From Caccoplasma sp905210875 (GTDB lineage Bacteria > Bacteroidota > Bacteroidia > Bacteroidales > UBA11471), in assembly GCA_963931635.1 (NCBI GenBank), contig OZ007034.1:1-64000 (forward strand): a stretch of 64,000 nt of DNA, in the 5' to 3' direction. This document shows, in pieces, positions 60,266-64,000 of the stretch. The translations under genes and the position numbers were made by a program. Each line of letters opens with the position of its first letter. Positions within the stretch are counted from its first letter, which is position 1. The notes below the pieces were generated by a model that saw only the letters and a program-made list of their open reading frames with translations, searched no databases and had not been told where the DNA came from.

Positions 60266-62299
60266 TCAGTTACGATGTTTCATGTCGAGCTTTATCCGTT
60301 TCAACTCATCGAGGGTATAGACCGGAGGTTCTACACCGGCAGGGAAAGGCAGGCGGGAGAAGGTCTGAAAATAGAGCAGACAGGCATCTTTCCACCACAC
60401 GGCATCGTGCAGCTGCACCCGGAGACGTGCCTCTACATGGGCAAAACGCTCGGCATCAATATAGGGAGCTACCGACTGCCAAATACCGGCCAGCTCACGG
60501 GCAGAGTCGACACCCCGCTGGTAGGTGAGGCAAAGTTCGTCCCACAGCGTACGCTGCGAGGCCATGACATGGTTCCACGGGAGGTGATGAAACCAGAGCA
60601 GCAACGACTCGGGGCAACGGCCGGCATCGTTGTAAATAGAGCGCAGTGGCTCGGCATACTGGGAGACGGCATCGCTACCCGCCTGCGTGCGGTCGAAACC
60701 TATACCCGCACTGTCGGCCCGGTGATAATACGAGGGAAGCCAGTCGGGACGCATGCCCTTGCGGTAGCCCCACGGTTCGGGCCCGTAATGGTGGCCGAAG
60801 GCAAAGAGGTGATGCAGCCCCAACGGCATCATGTAATCGACCACGGCTTCGCGCGAGAGCATCATGGCCCGTTTCAGGGGGACGACACAGCGGTCGTCGT
60901 GCGAGAAGGTCTGCCGCAGCCACTCTCCGGCAATCGTCTCGGACGAAAGGGTATCGCACCACGCCAGACGGCCGAAGGCATACCAGTTGGACTGGGCAAA
61001 ATGGTGGCCGCACCAGTTGGTATCAAGACCGATATTGGCCACACCGGCAATCGCCGTATGGGAGAGCGGGAAGGCCGAGCCATCGGTAACACGGGCTACT
61101 GTCGAGCCGGGTCCGTCGACATAGGTGTCGCTGTCGAGGCACTCCTCATAGAGCGGTGCGAGATAGGCCAGGTGATTGGAAAACCCGAGATACTCCTGGG
61201 TAATCTGGAATTCGGGCATGACCGGTGTGTGGCGCATGGCACCGAAAAGAGGGCTGAACGGTTCGCGCGGCTGAAAATCGACCGGGCCGTTCTTGACCTG
61301 TATAATGACATTATCGCGGAAGAGCGAATCGAGCGGGAGGAACTCGGTATAAGACTGCTTGGCACGGTCGGTCTCGGTGGGGTTATACACAAACGCCCGC
61401 CACATGACCACCCCATCGTAGGGAGCCAGCGCATCGGCCAGCATGTTGGCACCGTCGGCATGGGTGCGGCCATAGTCCTGCGGACCGGGCAGACCTTCGG
61501 AATTGGCCTTCACCAGAAAACCTCCGAAGTCGGGAATCAGCCCATATATCTCCTTCACCTTATCGCGCCACCAGCCGGCAACACGGGCATCGAGCGGGTC
61601 GGCCGTAGGAAGGCCGCCGAGAGCCATCGGCGAAGAGAAATTGATGGAGAGATATACCTTCATGCCATAGGGGCGCAACAGGTCGGCTATCTGCCGCACC
61701 TTATCGAGATGCAGCGAGTCGAGTACCCGGGGCGAAGCATTCACGTTGTTTAAGACCGTACCGTTGATACCCACCGAAGCGTTGGCCCGGGCATAGGCAC
61801 GGTACAGGGCGGGACGCAACGTGTCGCCCTCCCACCAGATGGAACGGCCAGCATATCCGCGCTCGACACTGCCGTCGAGATTGTCCCAATGATTGAGCAG
61901 ACGCAGCTCGTATGAGGGTTTTTCCCGTATATCATACGAGGCAGCCAAACAACCCGATGCGTAATCACGCATAAGCCGATAGACCCCATAGAGGGCGGCA
62001 CGCTCGCTCCCGCCGGCTACCACACACAGGCTGTCGACAGTGCGCACAATGAACTCCTCCTCGCCGAGGCTCCGCAACTCGGCCTTGGAGATATACCGGC
62101 GCAAGCGACGATCGCCGGCTGTTGACACAAGAGCGTTTTTTACCGGCAGAAGGGCCATCTCGCAACGGGCAATGTCGAGAGTCGAAAGGTCCTCAGACAT
62201 TTCAGGAGCCGCCGGCAACCACAGACGGCTTCCGTCTTCGGCGGCAAGAGGCAAGACTAACAGGCTGCACAGAAACAGCAGCACACACTTTTTTTTCAT
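60266..62299 (-). CDS. GH67 alpha-glucuronidase
   Basis: About 677 residues from ATG 62299, which gives a clean signal peptide (KKKCVLLFLCSLLVLPLAA). ATG 62320 overlaps the upstream stop as ATGA and would be translationally coupled. GH67 features: N-terminal GH20-like domain; barrel with YELRLLNHWDNLDGSVERGY (about 123-142), GFLVKANSEGLPGPQDYGR (about 258-276; the catalytic acid Glu), VIIQVKNGPVDFQPREP and MPEFQITQEYLG; and a C-terminal helical domain with HHYGPEPWGY. It cleaves terminal (4-O-methyl)glucuronic acid from xylo-oligosaccharides. Confidence 0.92.
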   Translation of the reverse strand: MKKKCVLLFLCSLLVLPLAAEDGSRLWLPAAPEMSEDLSTLDIARCEMALLPVKNALVSTAGDRRLRRYISKAELRSLGEEEFIVRTVDSLCVVAGGSERAALYGVYRLMRDYASGCLAASYDIREKPSYELRLLNHWDNLDGSVERGYAGRSIWWEGDTLRPALYRAYARANASVGINGTVLNNVNASPRVLDSLHLDKVRQIADLLRPYGMKVYLSINFSSPMALGGLPTADPLDARVAGWWRDKVKEIYGLIPDFGGFLVKANSEGLPGPQDYGRTHADGANMLADALAPYDGVVMWRAFVYNPTETDRAKQSYTEFLPLDSLFRDNVIIQVKNGPVDFQPREPFSPLFGAMRHTPVMPEFQITQEYLGFSNHLAYLAPLYEECLDSDTYVDGPGSTVARVTDGSAFPLSHTAIAGVANIGLDTNWCGHHFAQSNWYAFGRLAWCDTLSSETIAGEWLRQTFSHDDRCVVPLKRAMMLSREAVVDYMMPLGLHHLFAFGHHYGPEPWGYRKGMRPDWLPSYYHRADSAGIGFDRTQAGSDAVSQYAEPLRSIYNDAGRCPESLLLWFHHLPWNHVMASQRTLWDELCLTYQRGVDSARELAGIWQSVAPYIDAERFAHVEARLRVQLHDAVWWKDACLLYFQTFSRLPFPAGVEPPVYTLDELKRIKLDMKHRN

Positions 62300-62316
62300 A
62301 CTTCTATATATAAGTA

Positions 62317-64000
62317 TCATTGGTTTGAGATTTCTATTTCAAACGGAGATGCAGGCAACCCCTCTTCGTTGTACAGCAACGACTTTCCGGGATTATCGGC
62401 CCACGCATAGCGCACCCGCCGAGGCTCGTCGACAGGCAGTTGCAGCGTCACGGTGTCGGCACCGACAGCCAGTACACGGGCCCAGACATACCGGCCGTCC
62501 TTTCCCTGCACCGAGAATCCCCGCAGAGACGCCGCGGAGGCAAGGGGCGCACCGCCGTTGTCGAACCTCAGAATCAGGGTTTCTCCCTCACGACGGGCCT
62601 CTTTAATCATCGGCGAGACAACCTCGTCGGCTCCGTAAGAGAGGCGGAAAAGCTGACGGGCCACCCGGTCGGCCACACTCTTCTTGTCAAGGGGGTGTAT
62701 ATCGTTCCACTCACCGGTACCCAGTGTCACGGCCAGCCCTGTGGCCGGCAGTTCGAGAGAGGCCCGACGCTGCACTTCACGCATGGCAGCCCAACCGCTC
62801 TCCGACGGATAGGAACGTTCGGCCATAAACTCAGGCAACTGCACAACGACAAAGGGAATGGTATCGCCGCCCAGCAAAGTGCGCCAGCGATGTACCATCA
62901 ACGGAAACAACTCGGCATAACGGCGGGTATCGCCCGTGTTCGACTCACCCTGATACCACACCACGGCCCGTACGCCACAAGAGGCGAGCGGAGCCATCAT
63001 ACTGTTGTAGAGTCCCGTAGGCTGCCACACAAAGAATGTTTCGCCTTTCAACGGAGGCATCACGGCACCTCGACGGAAGCGCCACTCACCGTCGAACGGG
63101 AGCCACTTGTCGTCCTGCTCGATACCATAGGGCTTGTCGGCCACAAATGCCGGGGTTCCGCCGTAACTGAGAAGGCGCACCGATACCACGTTGTCGCCGT
63201 CGCTACGCAACAGACCGGCCGGAAGGGTATATTTGCGTGGGGGATACTGATAGGAGGTCGTACCTACGAAACGGCCGTTGACAAAAACCGAATCGGCATC
63301 GACCAGACAGCCCAGCCGCAAAAGAGAGGTCCGCGCAGTATCGAGGGTCGAAGCATCGAAGTGATAACGCCACCAGGTCGACCCGTTCAACACGCGACCG
63401 TCGGCATCGCGTGCCCAAGTGGGGTCGAAAGGCGAGCGACTCTCCCAGTCGCTGTCGTCGGTCGCACAAGCCGCCCAGCGGCCGCAACCGGGGTCTTCAC
63501 GGTTGAGGGCATCGACCCACACGCGACGGCGCTGACGTTCGCTCTTCACGACTGACTGCACATAGGATTTATCGCGGTTGAGATAGAGGGTGTTCCGTAT
63601 CGACGGATAGTCGTGCAACGACGCTTCGTCGAGCCACGACTCCACGGCCGAACCACCCACCGCATTGTTGATAATACCCACAGGCACTCCCGTGCGCTCA
63701 TAGAGCCGGCGGGCCAGGAAATAGCCCAGCGCCGAAAATTGCATGGCCGACTCAGGGGTAAGCGCCACCCAGCGGCAGGACGGCAGGTCGTCTTGCGGAC
63801 CTTCAAAGGTATAGGTGGTGGGTATGCGCAACTGGCGAATGGCCCGATTCTCGTAAGAGGCGACCTCATCGGCAAAAAGGTCGACAACGCGCGACACGGG
63901 CAGTTCCATGTTTGACTGCCCGGCACAGAGTATCACATCGCCCACCCACACGTCGGTGAGCGTCGTATCGTTGACACGCATCGTAAAAGGTCCGCCGGGC
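62317..64000 (-). CDS. CE20-like acetylesterase (sialate O-acetylesterase family), partial
   Basis: The frame stays open to the window end (PGGPFTM precedes residue 1 of the ORF), so the N-terminus is missing. SGNH blocks: CAGQSNMELP (Ser), GIINNAVGGSAVESW, WYQGESNTG and the Asp/His pair in NDIHPLDKK. A beta-sandwich of about 120 residues (WWRYHFDAS ... DSVFVNGRFVG) is inserted, typical of CE20. Enzymes of this type deacetylate xylose units bearing glucuronic acid, which is the substrate of the GH67 encoded next, and the two genes overlap by 4 bases. Confidence 0.85.
   Translation of the reverse strand, partial: PGGPFTMRVNDTTLTDVWVGDVILCAGQSNMELPVSRVVDLFADEVASYENRAIRQLRIPTTYTFEGPQDDLPSCRWVALTPESAMQFSALGYFLARRLYERTGVPVGIINNAVGGSAVESWLDEASLHDYPSIRNTLYLNRDKSYVQSVVKSERQRRRVWVDALNREDPGCGRWAACATDDSDWESRSPFDPTWARDADGRVLNGSTWWRYHFDASTLDTARTSLLRLGCLVDADSVFVNGRFVGTTSYQYPPRKYTLPAGLLRSDGDNVVSVRLLSYGGTPAFVADKPYGIEQDDKWLPFDGEWRFRRGAVMPPLKGETFFVWQPTGLYNSMMAPLASCGVRAVVWYQGESNTGDTRRYAELFPLMVHRWRTLLGGDTIPFVVVQLPEFMAERSYPSESGWAAMREVQRRASLELPATGLAVTLGTGEWNDIHPLDKKSVADRVARQLFRLSYGADEVVSPMIKEARREGETLILRFDNGGAPLASAASLRGFSVQGKDGRYVWARVLAVGADTVTLQLPVDEPRRVRYAWADNPGKSLLYNEEGLPASPFEIEISNQ

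Noticed and set aside
1..64000. CRISPR arrays or cas genes
   Set aside because: No regularly spaced repeats with unique spacers and no Cas-like protein were seen.
1..64000. Classical insertion sequences (DDE transposases)
   Set aside because: No transposase-like protein was found; mobility here rests on tyrosine recombinases and a relaxase.

Overview
The window comes from a Bacteroidales (Bacteroidota) chromosome, probably a gut species. The evidence is the TAnnTTTG-type -7 boxes, the Bacteroidota-only families (DUF4293, DUF6913, DUF3078, DUF1599, a BT_3928-like protein, a DcaP-like porin), a type IX secretion C-terminal signal, and IntDOT-like tyrosine recombinases with a Bacteroides-type mobilization operon. 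Conserved housekeeping synteny fills the right 38 kb. The genus cannot be fixed from the sequence alone.

Left third (1-25,880): nested mobile elements abutting the 3' end of mnmE. A resident integrase gene with its HTH partner (24,777-25,688) lies next to mnmE. This integrase has been split by a 20.7 kb island. Its codons 1-319 are at 24,684-23,728 and its last 49 codons are at 3,060-2,914, and a 17-bp direct repeat (3,062-3,078 and 23,729-23,745) marks the island ends. The repeat encodes the FHCFRH active-site box of the host integrase. Further left, a second 17-bp direct repeat (1-17 and 2,854-2,870) encloses a 2.8 kb segment with a tandem HEPN-like gene that appears frameshifted.

The island carries, left to right: arm-type repeats, two tandem recombinases (the first broken by one in-frame TGA), a DUF3825 gene, a structured intergenic element, two excisionase-like HTH genes, a DUF3408 gene, a hairpin-rich candidate oriT, mobC, a relaxase, a membrane/coiled-coil gene, and a third recombinase of the promoter-inverting type. 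Its defence cargo follows: a single-polypeptide type ISP restriction-modification enzyme, an OLD/RecF-like ATPase with a C-terminal RX4H (HEPN-like) motif, a Cap4-nuclease plus SMC-ATPase pair (Lamassu/ABC-3C-like), and a DUF3644 protein with another RN-X3-H motif. The most striking signal is a perfect 15-bp inverted repeat (13,205-13,219 and 13,382-13,396) between the third recombinase and the restriction-modification start codon. It encloses a promoter-like TACCTTTG box that points away from the enzyme. Inversion would place that box 27 bases upstream of the ATG, which makes this a likely phase-variation switch.

Middle (25,956-49,022): chromosomal housekeeping genes. These are mnmE and an anchored DNA/RNA endonuclease; pepT; miaA; a DUF4293 gene; dapA, a DUF6913 gene and ligA; a DcaP-like porin; trmD; a K+/H+ antiporter; a methyltransferase; hypA beside a decayed hydrogenase-maturation protease; a 54-residue rubredoxin; a DUF3078 gene; a tandem-duplicated small membrane gene whose second copy is frameshifted; plsC; five tRNA genes (Gln, Leu, Leu, Gly, Gly); and folE, a SPOR gene, tpiA, a BT_3928-like gene and a DUF1599 gene.

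Right (49,092-64,000): a small surface-glycan locus (two glycosyltransferases, wecC/wecB for ManNAcA precursors, LicD, a MOP flippase and a GNAT acetyltransferase), then a plant-polysaccharide set. That set holds a CE12-like rhamnogalacturonan acetylesterase, a secreted BNR/sialidase-fold protein with a T9SS signal, a GH67 alpha-glucuronidase, and a CE20-like acetylesterase that runs off the window end. The last two overlap and probably act together on acetylated glucuronoxylan.
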